Origin: Anaerolineaceae bacterium
GTDB lineage: Bacteria > Chloroflexota > Anaerolineae > Anaerolineales > Anaerolineaceae
Assembly: GCA_029265815.1 (NCBI GenBank)
Contig: JAJUGU010000006.1
Location: 62,001 to 126,000, forward strand
Length of the DNA stretch: 64,000 nt
Reading direction: 5' to 3'
The notes under the pieces are model-generated. The model searched no databases and was not told the DNA's origin. It saw nothing but the letters and a program-made list of their open reading frames with translations. Position numbers and translations under genes: made by a program. How positions within the stretch are numbered: position 1 is the first letter of the stretch; each line of letters begins with the position of its first letter. This document shows, piece by piece, positions 27,598 through 36,857 of the stretch.

Positions 27598-27602
27598 AAT
27601 AA

Positions 27603-28790
27603 TCAGTAATGAATATTAACCAGAGTCCCAACAGAAGCCCAATTAAAGAGCCACTCTGCATCGCTGGTACGCATATTGACACAGCCATGACTCATAGGTA
27701 CACCAAAATTATTATGCCAGTAAGTGCCGTGAATTCCATATCCTGAATAAAAATACATAGTATATGGAACATCGGGGAGATAGTAACCAGGCCCTGACAT
27801 ATCGGTATACAGGTATTTGACATAAATGTAATATTGGCCAGTTACCGTTGGGTGGGCAGCAACGCCAGTGGAAACCACGAACGATCCAACGATCTCATTT
27901 CCATCGTAAGCATAGAGCATCTGTTCGCCGAGATCGATGTCGATCCAATATCCCGAAGCATCGGCCGCAGGTTGATCTGGATTTGATATTGCAGGAACTG
28001 CCGTTGGTTGTGGCTGGGGAGTGTTGGTTGGCCATAGGGTACTTGTGGCAGTAGGGGTACGGGTGGGCGTTGACGTGGGTGTTGGCGTAAAGGTTGCAGT
28101 CGCGGTAGGAGTAAAGGTCGCTGTTGGAGTGGGCGTAAGTGTGGGTTTGTTCAGTGCGCCAGCCGGGATCGGCGCAGATGAACTACGTGCCAACGCAATC
28201 CAATTGGGCATTGCCGCCCAGACAACCACTGCGCTGCTCAAAATAATCAGCGCGATGATAAGCGTGGCAATCCAATTACTGCTATGTTTGCTGTGTGCGG
28301 GTTTGGTTTTGCCTGTTGTTTTTTTCTTTTCTACAGGCTGAACAGGTTTCTCTCTCAACTGGTCGATTACGTTAGCTGATGTTGATCTCTCAAATGCAAC
28401 AGGAGTTTTTGAAAAAGTAAAAGGTGGAATAGTATTTCCAGACCGAAGTTCGGTTGAAGGCGCTTTAACTGGTTGTGTGTCTTGTCTAGAAATTGGAATG
28501 GGGGGGACTATATTTTCGATCGATACCTGAGATAAACGTTGTAATGCCCACTGCATACCTTTTGCAGCACGCTCACTTTGCGGGTTGATCGCCAGTGCGC
28601 GCTGTAAGTAAGCCACGCTGGCTGTTGGATTTGAGATCGCAGCCAGGATGAGCCATGGTTCTTCGCTATCTGGATAAAGACGGGCGGCTTTCAATGCCCA
28701 GCGCCTGGCTTCCATGTTATTGTGTTGTTGGAGGCCTGCTCTGGCATTTAATAATGCCATTTTAAAATCGATGGTATTTGGATCGTTCAT
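27603..28790 (-). CDS. TPR-containing membrane-anchored L,D-transpeptidase
   Basis: 395 residues with an unusual order: an N-terminal cytosolic TPR-like segment (about 1-85, WALKAARLYPDSEEPWLILA), a basic linker, one membrane segment (about 172-194), a long Thr/Pro-rich extracellular spacer (about 215-260) and a C-terminal YkuD domain ending in SHGCVNM with catalytic Cys370. It is probably anchored in the membrane with the catalytic domain reaching the wall. Its ATG overlaps the amidase stop by 4 bp, and the next transpeptidase starts 5 bp after its own stop. It is closely similar to its neighbour in the catalytic core (HGTYWHNNFGVPMSHGC), suggesting duplication. Confidence 0.9.
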   Translation of the reverse strand: MNDPNTIDFKMALLNARAGLQQHNNMEARRWALKAARLYPDSEEPWLILAAISNPTASVAYLQRALAINPQSERAAKGMQWALQRLSQVSIENIVPPIPISRQDTQPVKAPSTELRSGNTIPPFTFSKTPVAFERSTSANVIDQLREKPVQPVEKKKTTGKTKPAHSKHSSNWIATLIIALIILSSAVVVWAAMPNWIALARSSSAPIPAGALNKPTLTPTPTATFTPTATATFTPTPTSTPTRTPTATSTLWPTNTPQPQPTAVPAISNPDQPAADASGYWIDIDLGEQMLYAYDGNEIVGSFVVSTGVAAHPTVTGQYYIYVKYLYTDMSGPGYYLPDVPYTMYFYSGYGIHGTYWHNNFGVPMSHGCVNMRTSDAEWLFNWASVGTLVNIHY

Positions 28791-29632
28791 GGTGTTGGCT
28801 GTGTTGTGGCAACGCTCTCGTTACGGATGTAGCAAAGCAATCCGTCAACGATGCCCTGAGCCACCAGATCAGGGTGCTGGGTTAATATCTGGCGGTCTAG
28901 ATTCATGAAACCGGTTTCAATGATCGCCGCGGTGGTTTCTGTGTGAATTTCATCAAACGCATGATAATAGGTCATGTCATTGGTTACTGAGTTGGCCAGA
29001 TATTTAAGTCCTGTCGCTGATTGGTAACGATCGGCCATGCAAAGTACGAGCCTGGAGGCTTTCTCGGGGTATACACTGTTGATGGCAGCGGTTACTTTAA
29101 AACCAGTTGCCTCGTTGCTGATCCACTCGCAGGTATCGCTATGAATGGATATGAGCGCAATCCCCTGATAAAGCGAAAGCCTGGGATCGAACTCTTCTAA
29201 CAGGTCTACTGTGAAACCTTCAGCGATAAGTTTTTGTTGAACAAGTGTGGCAATAGTGAGGTTGACTTGTTCCTCGGTCAATCCATCCGGGCACACTGAA
29301 CCAGAATCATTTTTCCAATGACCAGATACGATTCCAATTCGACCAGTAGTTGTGCTGGCAATATTATTTACCGGAGCAATCACAGTGGGATTGGCCTGCC
29401 AGGCTTGAAAAACACGTTCTAAAGTTTGGCCAGAGAAAAGGTTGTTGGGAGTAAATAAGGTAAAAAGTGAAGCAAGGAGGAATGCGTATACACCGATGGA
29501 TTGAATACTGCCAAACACACTGAACTTTTCTCTTTCAGGTTTAACTGAAGAATCACCAGAGAATTTCGCATCGGTGTTGATTGGAGAGCCATTATTTGAA
29601 TCAGGAATGGAGGTTTCAGGGTTGATTGGCAT
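28787..29632 (-). CDS. Membrane-anchored N-acetylmuramoyl-L-alanine amidase (Amidase_3)
   Basis: 281 residues from the ATG at 29632; the frame is open to 29725, but an extended -10 promoter at 29663-29671 lies inside that extension, so the shorter start is preferred. Its ribosome binding site (AAGGAG) is unusually far, about 18 nt away. A cytosolic N-terminus and one membrane segment (about 47-65) precede the catalytic domain, which begins IGIVSGHW and continues to ISIHSD, giving the zinc-ligand histidines; the ETGFMNL segment near the end supplies the catalytic Glu. It cleaves the amide between MurNAc and the stem peptide. First gene of the wall-remodelling operon. Confidence 0.87.
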   Translation of the reverse strand: MPINPETSIPDSNNGSPINTDAKFSGDSSVKPEREKFSVFGSIQSIGVYAFLLASLFTLFTPNNLFSGQTLERVFQAWQANPTVIAPVNNIASTTTGRIGIVSGHWKNDSGSVCPDGLTEEQVNLTIATLVQQKLIAEGFTVDLLEEFDPRLSLYQGIALISIHSDTCEWISNEATGFKVTAAINSVYPEKASRLVLCMADRYQSATGLKYLANSVTNDMTYYHAFDEIHTETTAAIIETGFMNLDRQILTQHPDLVAQGIVDGLLCYIRNESVATTQPTP

Positions 29633-29662
29633 AGGTTCGCTCGTTTTTTCTTCTCCTTGAGA

Positions 29663-29671
29663 ATTATAGCA
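29663..29671 (-). promoter_or_regulatory. Extended -10 promoter of the amidase/L,D-transpeptidase operon
   Basis: On the minus strand TGCTATAAT is an exact extended -10 consensus; the -35 (TTCGAT at 17 bp) is weak. Transcription would begin near 29655, just upstream of the ATG at 29632. Confidence 0.55.
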
Positions 29672-29853
29672 AGGATTGTGCCAATATCGAACGATAAATC
29701 TATTCAATTTCATGCTTGACTTCAAGCAAATGTAACAGTATAAACAATAAAACAGCGATTATCTCAAGAAAAAATCCAATAATTGAATTTGCCACTTAAA
29801 CTGAATTTTGCTTAGGCGAGGGAAAATTTTATTTATTCACTAATCAGGATCAC

Positions 29854-30426
29854 ATGACGACAACCCTACTGACACCCGAGGAACGTTCTTATCTGCTCAA
29901 GCTGGCACGCGATTCGATTACGAATGCCGTACTGCACAAACCTTCTCCACAAATCTCTCTTGAGACACTTTCACCTTCTCTGGCAGAACCCGGAGCCTCA
30001 TTTGTGACGTTAACCATTGAAGGTGATTTACGAGGATGCATCGGCTCACTGGAAGCCCACCAAAGTCTGGCAGAGGATGTCAGAGAACGGGCGGTACAGG
30101 CGGCTCTAGAAGATTATCGATTTCCGCCTCTATCAAAAGAGGAAATTGATCTTGTTCAAATCGAAATTTCCCGGCTGACAAAACCAGAACCGTTGACTTA
30201 TGAAAAACCGGAAGATCTTCCGCGCTTATTGAAACCAAACGTAGATGGCGTTATTTTACAACAGGGATTTCGAAGAGCAACTTTCCTTCCTCAGGTCTGG
30301 CAGCAACTACCAGATCCACAGGATTTCCTCTCTCATTTGTGCGTAAAAATGGGTGCTTCACACGACCTGTGGCAAAAAACGGTATTGCAGGTCATGATCT
30401 ACCATGTTGAAGAATTTCATGAGTAA
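29854..30426 (+). CDS. AMMECR1-domain protein (AmmeMemoRadiSam system protein A)
   Basis: 190 residues, the usual length for bacterial AMMECR1 proteins. The hallmark LRGCIGSLEAHQSLAEDV is present, with YRFPPLSKEE and the C-terminal ATFLPQVWQQLPDPQDFLSHL also typical. In many bacteria it is encoded near a MEMO protein and a radical-SAM enzyme; neither is beside it here. Its biochemical role is unknown, though an RNA- or thiol-modifying function has been suggested for the system. Ribosome binding site AGGA. Confidence 0.92.
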   Translation: MTTTLLTPEERSYLLKLARDSITNAVLHKPSPQISLETLSPSLAEPGASFVTLTIEGDLRGCIGSLEAHQSLAEDVRERAVQAALEDYRFPPLSKEEIDLVQIEISRLTKPEPLTYEKPEDLPRLLKPNVDGVILQQGFRRATFLPQVWQQLPDPQDFLSHLCVKMGASHDLWQKTVLQVMIYHVEEFHE

Positions 30427-30459
30427 ACGATCCGCTACCACGTTGTGCAGATTCGCGAA

Positions 30460-30726
30460 TTAGAAGTGATGATATTCAACAACATTAATGACGAAGATAG
30501 TGCATCGTTTTGGAGCATCTTCAGCAATAGGGGGGTAATATCCGCGAATGACTGCCAGGGCATCTTCTAATTTTTGATCTTCAACTGCGCAGAGCAGAGT
30601 AGTCAATCCGTGGCGCAAGAATCCACCTGTTGAAGCAATTGTGGTTACTCTAAAATCAGCGTTGGTTAGCGCATGCAACAGATGGTCAGAATCCACGTCA
30701 TTAACGATGGCAATGATCATTTTCAT
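30460..30726 (-). CDS. Cyclic-di-AMP receptor-like protein (DUF970), short form
   Basis: 88 residues, preceded by GAGGAG. The sequence follows the DarA/PstA-type c-di-AMP receptor, a PII-like fold: IIAIVNDVDSDHLLHALTNA, then the ligand-loop motif STGGFLRHGLTTLL. It is about 20 residues shorter than typical DarA and lacks the VEVGGATVFVL strand in its usual form (reads KRCTIFVINV). It lies 2 bp after a second, divergent member of the same family. The family binds c-di-AMP and passes the signal to unknown partners. Confidence 0.88.
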   Translation of the reverse strand: MKMIIAIVNDVDSDHLLHALTNADFRVTTIASTGGFLRHGLTTLLCAVEDQKLEDALAVIRGYYPPIAEDAPKRCTIFVINVVEYHHF

Positions 30727-30728
30727 GG

Positions 30729-31076
30729 CTACAACTCCTCATAGTGTTCTACTTCAATTGCAAAAACCGTTGCTCCTCCCACGGTAACAGGGGTTGGAGC
30801 AGGCAGGGGTAAAGGAGCGCTTTCCAAAGGCACTGCGATATATTCTATGCGTTGACGGCAGTTTTCTTTAAGCGCAGTCAATATCTTTTGCTGGTGTTCG
30901 TGAGGAAACCCAACAAGAAGAGTAGCGTTCCGGCGGCCAAGAAAGGCTCCCGTGCTTGGTAACCGGGTAATTGAGATTTTCATTTCCCGGAAGATATTTT
31001 CAACGATATCGGCATCCTGAGATTGTACAATCGCCATTAACAATGTATCACATGTCTCTGAAGGTTCAGGTGTCAT
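30729..31076 (-). CDS. Cyclic-di-AMP receptor-like protein (DUF970), divergent paralogue
   Basis: 115 residues from the ATG at 31076 (AAGGAGG 9 nt upstream); the TTG two codons earlier is not needed. It keeps the DUF970 outline, with an N-terminal TLLMAIVQSQDADIVENIF, a ligand loop STGAFLGRRNATLL changed from the usual STGGFL, and a C-terminal VGGATVFAIEV. A Pro/Ala-rich insertion sits before that last strand. Directly upstream of the short paralogue in one transcript. The altered loop may change nucleotide binding. Confidence 0.85.
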   Translation of the reverse strand: MTPEPSETCDTLLMAIVQSQDADIVENIFREMKISITRLPSTGAFLGRRNATLLVGFPHEHQQKILTALKENCRQRIEYIAVPLESAPLPLPAPTPVTVGGATVFAIEVEHYEEL

Positions 31077-31094
31077 ATTCAATATCCTCCTTTC

Positions 31095-33407
31095 TTATTC
31101 AAAAACAATCCGATGTGCCTGTGGTTGATCTATTATGATTTTTTCTCCTGACGGCGCAATGATTTCGGTCCGATCAGACCTTAGGATCATCTTTGTTTGA
31201 TTATATTGTACCGTAACCGGGTTTGGATTTCTATTAAAATGCGTGACAATCATCTCATGTGGTGTGATTTTTTTAATGCCACAAACAGCCAGGAATAATT
31301 TTATCGGGATGAGATCCTGTAGACGCACTTTAGCCATGGATTCAGATAATTTTGATTTTGCTTGCCTTTCAATTGAATCGGGGTCAAAATGATGGCGGAA
31401 GAATCGTTCTGCAAGGTCAGGACGGTGGTAATTTAGCATTCCTTCAATAATCATTGCAGCCAAAAAATTTGGAATTCGATCAACTGATGCTTTCTTTTCT
31501 GATGAGAAGAAAGATATTCCGTTCATCCCCAAGAAAGATTCAGTGTTGGTTGACTGGAGGATTTTTTCCGCCTGGCGTGGTGAAGGGATACCAGCCCAAA
31601 GCGGAAGAAGTGAAGTGATGTCGCGCCTGCTAAGATCAACCTGCCCGATCTGGCCCTCATCGCCTTTTTTCCAGTTTACAATTTCGATTGCGTCGAGGGT
31701 TGAAAAGGATTGGGTTGTAACACCAATACCGGTGGTACCGATCCACTCGAAGGACTGATGGGAAAGTGCTGTTTCAATCTCACCTTCGTTTCCCATACCT
31801 TTCAATCTGCAGCAAAAATCGGGTGAAGTTCTGGTTTTTGTCTGGAGACGGATGAATAACCTGCCGGGCGTTGTGATCTTACGCGTAGGTTTGTGTTTTC
31901 CTCCCTGTTTAAATTCACACAAAATATTTTCGCTGTAATTGGCACCAGAGATGCAGTCTTGATATTGATAAAATCCTGTATCCTCATCCCATAATTCTTC
32001 TATTTTTCTGGTTATATTACGTTGAGTGTCTTCCAGCCAAACCTGGAACAGGTTAGATTTCAACCATTTTTCGATCTGTAGGAGAGATTTACATTCTCGA
32101 TATAGCAGTGATAACAAGAAAGGACTTTCACTGACCTTGTGTTTTATCCAGAGATGAGCCACCTGATCCAATTCGAAAGCATCTGGGTTTAGAAATCTAA
32201 TCTGAACCGGATGGGTTAATTCTTGATGACACAGAGAATGCCTGGAAAACCAGTTCTGATAGAAATGCACCAACCTGGGATATATCCCTTCCAACCAGTG
32301 GACATCTTCATTACTGAAAAAAACTTCGCAAACGAGGCTCGCAAGCATTGGCAGAGCAAGATGTCCGGTAAATTTATGATTTGTGCTGATCTGAAAGTCT
32401 ATCCATCCGTTATCTTCCTGGGCATCCAGGATGTTTTGGATGAATTCCCTGACAGCATTAGGCCTACCTGGTAAAAGATTTTGTGCCATCAACCAGGTGT
32501 CGGGAATGGTCTGCCCGCACCATTCTGGATTTATCTCTAAGACTTCTTCACCGGGGTGAAAACCTAGATCTGGATCACGACGCAGGATAAAAGTTGAAAA
32601 CTTGATTTGCTGAACGGCAGGCATTATTAGTTGGTATGCTTGGTTCTGTGATTGGTTAAGGGATTCAGCCAGATTGTGCTGCGGGCTTTCAATAAAGATT
32701 TTTTCATGTCTGTCAACCATCTCAATTTTGAATTGTTCTACATCCAGCTGATGAGAAGAATAATGGCGTGCCAGATTGAATGATGCATCCTCTGAGGCTT
32801 GTGAGGCCATTACCCAGGTTACCTGACGTGTTGCACCTGGAGTCAGAAGCATTTTGATCGATAAACCAGGGTAAACTGATGAGCTTTCTTCTGGGCCACC
32901 AGTTAAATAGAATAGGGGGCATAAATTACTGGTCTTTCCTCGCAGAACTGTATTCATACCCATTCGAGCAGAACTCATTGTTTGCCCACCTGGCAATGGA
33001 TCAAGCTGAACCAACCAATCCATTTGTAACTGCCGGGAGACGTTGGAAGTGTTCGTAAGGGTGAATTGCCCGGTGATCACCTGTGATAATGGAACCCAAA
33101 TTTTGAGCTGAGCGTCTAAGGATAAAAATGGAGTAAAAAGGATTTCTGTGAAATTTGTCGATCGAAAGTTCACCTGAGGAAACTTATAGAAATCTGCAGG
33201 GTTTGATGTTGATCGATCATTGGAGGAAAATTCCGGAAAAATCAACATACGCCTGGCACGCAATCCGAAAGTTGTGGAAATTGTAATAGGCTTTCCTGAT
33301 TCTACCGTCAGTGACCAAACCTGATCGTCAGTAATGGATGGCCTGGAAAATCTCACATCGGCTGCCAGGATCTGGTGGATTACTTTATCATTGCCGGATA
33401 AGGACAT
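31095..33407 (-). CDS. Putative (alpha/alpha)6-barrel glycoside hydrolase-like protein
   Basis: 770 residues, no signal peptide. The N-terminal 250 residues look like a beta-sandwich (FTLTNTSNVSRQLQMDWLVQ). The central and C-terminal parts are helical, with phrases typical of GH63/trehalase-like six-hairpin enzymes: NGWIDFQISTNHKFTGHLA, LWDEDTGFYQYQD, and LLPLWAGIPSPRQAEKIL. A short beta domain closes the protein. The likely role is hydrolysis of an alpha-glucoside or alpha-mannoside in the cytoplasm, but the substrate and catalytic acids are not certain. It sits 18 bp upstream of the DUF970 pair in the same direction, so it may share their transcript. Confidence 0.6.
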   Translation of the reverse strand: MSLSGNDKVIHQILAADVRFSRPSITDDQVWSLTVESGKPITISTTFGLRARRMLIFPEFSSNDRSTSNPADFYKFPQVNFRSTNFTEILFTPFLSLDAQLKIWVPLSQVITGQFTLTNTSNVSRQLQMDWLVQLDPLPGGQTMSSARMGMNTVLRGKTSNLCPLFYLTGGPEESSSVYPGLSIKMLLTPGATRQVTWVMASQASEDASFNLARHYSSHQLDVEQFKIEMVDRHEKIFIESPQHNLAESLNQSQNQAYQLIMPAVQQIKFSTFILRRDPDLGFHPGEEVLEINPEWCGQTIPDTWLMAQNLLPGRPNAVREFIQNILDAQEDNGWIDFQISTNHKFTGHLALPMLASLVCEVFFSNEDVHWLEGIYPRLVHFYQNWFSRHSLCHQELTHPVQIRFLNPDAFELDQVAHLWIKHKVSESPFLLSLLYRECKSLLQIEKWLKSNLFQVWLEDTQRNITRKIEELWDEDTGFYQYQDCISGANYSENILCEFKQGGKHKPTRKITTPGRLFIRLQTKTRTSPDFCCRLKGMGNEGEIETALSHQSFEWIGTTGIGVTTQSFSTLDAIEIVNWKKGDEGQIGQVDLSRRDITSLLPLWAGIPSPRQAEKILQSTNTESFLGMNGISFFSSEKKASVDRIPNFLAAMIIEGMLNYHRPDLAERFFRHHFDPDSIERQAKSKLSESMAKVRLQDLIPIKLFLAVCGIKKITPHEMIVTHFNRNPNPVTVQYNQTKMILRSDRTEIIAPSGEKIIIDQPQAHRIVFE

Positions 33408-33450
33408 AAGGACATTGTAAGAGGATTATTCTTCAAGGTCAATTGATTTA

Positions 33451-33459
33451 TGCTAGAAT
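33451..33459 (+). promoter_or_regulatory. Candidate extended -10 promoter for the PBP gene
   Basis: TGCTAGAAT, an extended -10 with one mismatch, lies 37 bp before the ATG at 33496. The -35 region (CTTCAA at 17 bp) is weak. Confidence 0.4.
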
Positions 33460-33495
33460 CAAAAAGAATTTCAAAGAGAGAGTGTTAAGCAAAGA

Positions 33496-36400
33496 ATGAA
33501 TAACCCAATCAATCCAGACGATCCTGCGTCACGAATGCGCCGTATCATGACTGAGAGTGGTGCGAATTCAACCCAACCGAAATCAGACCCTGAACCAGAA
33601 CTCCAGCCGGATAAACAGCATGAATCGATTCATGAAGAAGCCAAAAAGACAATTAAGGTAAATAAAACAACTGAGGGGCTAGAATCTGAAGATACTTTTG
33701 AAAACCAACCTACCGTAATTTCAAATGTTTCGGATCTCTCAGATACGACGCCGACGGTAAAAGTTCACATGGATCAGCCCTTGCCGCCCCCACCGGGAGC
33801 ATCAGATCATTTACCGGAACATGTGGATGAAATAGACCTGTCAGCGACACGTGTATCCCCTAGCGCGATTTATTTGAACACGAAACCAACCCAAACCAGA
33901 AAACAGCAAGTACCGCCTGCAATTACTGTTCACAATGCTGTAAAAAAGAATGGACTTCCAGCCAATAAAAATAAGGGTGGTTTTGATATTAGCGGTTGTC
34001 TTGTGAAGGTAATCATCATCTTGCTTTTCGCGATTGTTCTGGGAATTCTGATCGCGGCAGGTTTTCTCGTTTATCAGTATTTCACCATTGCTGCTACGCT
34101 GCCCAGTGTTGAGGAAATGCGCGCACGGGCATCTCAGTTTGAGACAACACGGTTCTATGACCGGAATGGAAATTTGATTTACGAAATGATTGACCCTAAC
34201 GCTGGCCGTAGAACTTATACCCCGCTGGAAAAGATTTCGCCTTATGTGGTGGCCGCTACGATTGCCATCGAAGATAAGGAATTTTATAACCATCCCGGAT
34301 TTGATATTTTAGCGCTTGCACGCGCGATGGTGCAAAACTACACCAGCGGGGAAATTGTTTCTGGCGCATCAACTATCACTCAACAACTTGCCCGAACGTT
34401 GTTTCTGACCGCAGAAGAACGGGTAGAAATCTCTTACAAGCGGAAAGCGAAGGAGATCATCCTCTCAGCAGAAATGACCAGACGCTATACCAAGGATGAG
34501 ATTCTTGAATTGTATTTGAATGAAATTAATTATGGCAATCTGGCGTATGGGATCGAAGCTGCGGCTGAAACTTATTTCAATACCACAGCTGATAAACTAA
34601 CCCTATCTCAGGCTGCTTTTCTGGCGGGTATTCCACAAGCACCGAGTGTCTACGATATTTTCACCAATCGAGATGCCACACTCGGCCGCAACAAGCAGGT
34701 ATTAACCGCTATGTACAATGTCAGCCAGGAAAAGGGGTGCATTCGTGTCAGCAATAGCCTGCAACCGATTTGTGTTGAAGCTCAGCAGGCTGCTGATGCG
34801 TATGTGGAGATTGAGTCATATCCGTTCAAACAGCGTGCTAACCCGATGGTTTATCCGCATTGGGTTACCTATATTCGCAGTTTGCTTGAATCGACTTACG
34901 ATCCACAAACGATTTACCGCTCAGGATTTCGCGTCTATACCACACTTGATCCCACTCTACAGCAGGAAGCCGACCGAATTGTTAAGGAACAGGTTGATAG
35001 CCTCGCTGACCGGCATGTAACGGATGGCGCGCTGGTGGCGATCAATCCCAAAACTGGCGAGATCCTTGCGATGACAGGTTCGGCGGATTTCTATAATGAT
35101 GATATTGCAGGACAAATCAATATGGCACTGTCTCCACGGCAGCCAGGGTCTTCGATAAAGCCTCTGACATACGCAGCGGCATTTGAAAAAGGATGGACAC
35201 CTTCTACACTGATCTGGGACGTGGAAAGCGAATTTCCGCCTTCAGGTGATCCCAACGATCCACGGGATCCATATATTCCAGTTAATTACGATGGAAAGTA
35301 CCATGGACCGGTCACTGTACGAAGCGCGCTGGCTAATTCATATAATGTACCTGCGGTAAAAACCCTTCAGTATGTGGGAATTTATGATGATCCAAACACA
35401 AGTGAAGCAGATGGGTTGATCGCGTTTGCCCGCAGGATGGGAATTACAACCCTCGAACGTAACGATTACGGTTTATCGTTAACCCTTGGTGGTGGCGAAG
35501 TAACAGTTATGGAAATGGCAGAGGCATTCAGCGTATTTGCCAACAACGGGAAAAAAATTGAACCTATAGCGATCACCAGAATTGAAGATCATGAAGGTAA
35601 TGTAATATTTACTGCTGAACCACAAACACCCACTCAAGTGATTCGTGAAGAACATGCATACTTGATTACGTCCATTCTCTCTGATTCCAAGGCGCGCGCG
35701 CCTATGTTTGGCATTGATTCGATCTTAAACCTGGCCTTCCCGGCAGCGGTAAAAACCGGCACGACCAATGATTATCGTGACAATTGGACAATAGGATACA
35801 ATCCTGATCTGGTGGTTAGTGTTTGGGTAGGGAACGCCGATAACACTCCCATGATCAATACATCTGGTGTGGCGGGGGCCGCGCCGATCTGGAACGAATT
35901 CATGAGTTATGCTGTGCCTTATCTGACTAACAATAATCCGAGCAATTTCATCAAACCTGCAGGTATCGTCGAAAAAGAAATCTGTGCGATATCTGGGGCA
36001 CAGCCTTCAGAATATTGCCCCAGTACCACAACCGAAATCTTCGCTTCTGATCAATTACCCCCCTCTAAAGAAGACGATCTCTGGAAAATGGTTGAGGTAG
36101 ATTCATGGACAAATCTGGTGGTATCACCAGCCTGTGAAGGATTCAGCTCAAAAAAACTAATGTTGAATGTTACTGATAAATGGGCAAAAAAGTGGATTAC
36201 AGAAACCGAACAAGGGAAAGCCTGGGCAGAAAAATATGCTGCGATGTCTCCTGTGATCTTTGCACCAACGCGCACCTGTAATTCTGACGATTCACGGCCG
36301 ACACTGGTATTTGTCGGACTTGAAAATAAACAAACGATCACAAGTGACCCTCTGGACCTGTATGCAGTGGTGAATGCGACCAGTAATTTTAAGGATTTTT

Positions 36401-36738
36401 ACCTCGAATATGCTTATGCTGATAATCTAAATAAGTGGACGAGATTGGTTAAGCCAGGAGGAACAGCATCTGCACAACCTCAAAAACTGCTAACCTGGGA
36501 ATTAGGTGGATTGAAACCAGGCACTGTAGTATTAAGGTTATTTATGAGGTCGACAAAAGGAGGGACTGCTGAAAGATTAATAAGATTAAATATTCAGGTA
36601 CCAACCTATACTCCTACCTCCACCAGTACTCCAACTTCGACGAGCACCCCGACACCCACGCCTACTATCACAATGCTGCCAACAGATACTCCAACGCCAA
36701 CTGAAACACCCACACCATCTATGACGACATCACCATAA
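33496..36738 (+). CDS. Class A penicillin-binding protein (transglycosylase/transpeptidase)
   Basis: 1080 residues, long for PBP1A. A disordered cytosolic N-terminus of about 170 residues precedes one membrane segment (about 171-195). The GT51 domain contains AIEDKEFYNHPG with catalytic Glu259, plus GASTITQQLARTLFL. The transpeptidase has S552-x-x-K (PGSSIKPLTYA), the second motif Ser-Tyr-Asn in LANSYNVPAVK, and K753-T-G-T. A C-terminal Ig-like region is followed by a Thr/Pro/Ser-rich tail, as in several extracellular proteins of this window. It polymerises glycan strands and makes 4-3 cross-links. A terminator follows; it appears monocistronic. Confidence 0.95.
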   Translation: MNNPINPDDPASRMRRIMTESGANSTQPKSDPEPELQPDKQHESIHEEAKKTIKVNKTTEGLESEDTFENQPTVISNVSDLSDTTPTVKVHMDQPLPPPPGASDHLPEHVDEIDLSATRVSPSAIYLNTKPTQTRKQQVPPAITVHNAVKKNGLPANKNKGGFDISGCLVKVIIILLFAIVLGILIAAGFLVYQYFTIAATLPSVEEMRARASQFETTRFYDRNGNLIYEMIDPNAGRRTYTPLEKISPYVVAATIAIEDKEFYNHPGFDILALARAMVQNYTSGEIVSGASTITQQLARTLFLTAEERVEISYKRKAKEIILSAEMTRRYTKDEILELYLNEINYGNLAYGIEAAAETYFNTTADKLTLSQAAFLAGIPQAPSVYDIFTNRDATLGRNKQVLTAMYNVSQEKGCIRVSNSLQPICVEAQQAADAYVEIESYPFKQRANPMVYPHWVTYIRSLLESTYDPQTIYRSGFRVYTTLDPTLQQEADRIVKEQVDSLADRHVTDGALVAINPKTGEILAMTGSADFYNDDIAGQINMALSPRQPGSSIKPLTYAAAFEKGWTPSTLIWDVESEFPPSGDPNDPRDPYIPVNYDGKYHGPVTVRSALANSYNVPAVKTLQYVGIYDDPNTSEADGLIAFARRMGITTLERNDYGLSLTLGGGEVTVMEMAEAFSVFANNGKKIEPIAITRIEDHEGNVIFTAEPQTPTQVIREEHAYLITSILSDSKARAPMFGIDSILNLAFPAAVKTGTTNDYRDNWTIGYNPDLVVSVWVGNADNTPMINTSGVAGAAPIWNEFMSYAVPYLTNNNPSNFIKPAGIVEKEICAISGAQPSEYCPSTTTEIFASDQLPPSKEDDLWKMVEVDSWTNLVVSPACEGFSSKKLMLNVTDKWAKKWITETEQGKAWAEKYAAMSPVIFAPTRTCNSDDSRPTLVFVGLENKQTITSDPLDLYAVVNATSNFKDFYLEYAYADNLNKWTRLVKPGGTASAQPQKLLTWELGGLKPGTVVLRLFMRSTKGGTAERLIRLNIQVPTYTPTSTSTPTSTSTPTPTPTITMLPTDTPTPTETPTPSMTTSP

Positions 36739-36764
36739 CCGAGAATGATACTGAACAACAAGCC

Positions 36765-36798
36765 CCTCTCTTGTTTGATACACAGGAGAGGTTTTTTT
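36765..36798 (+). terminator. Terminator after the PBP gene
   Basis: A 10-bp stem with one wobble (CCTCTCTTGT / ACAGGAGAGG), a 7-nt loop and T7 follow the stop by 27 bp. Confidence 0.88.
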
Positions 36799-36857
36799 GT
36801 TCTGGATATTTATGAAATTGTTGCTGTTGACCTTTGATTTTGTTGATCTTAAGAGAG

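Noticed and set aside
28021-28341. Val/Gly-rich plus-strand open frame
   Set aside because: It is the complement of the Thr/Pro linker of the L,D-transpeptidase, a low-complexity artefact.
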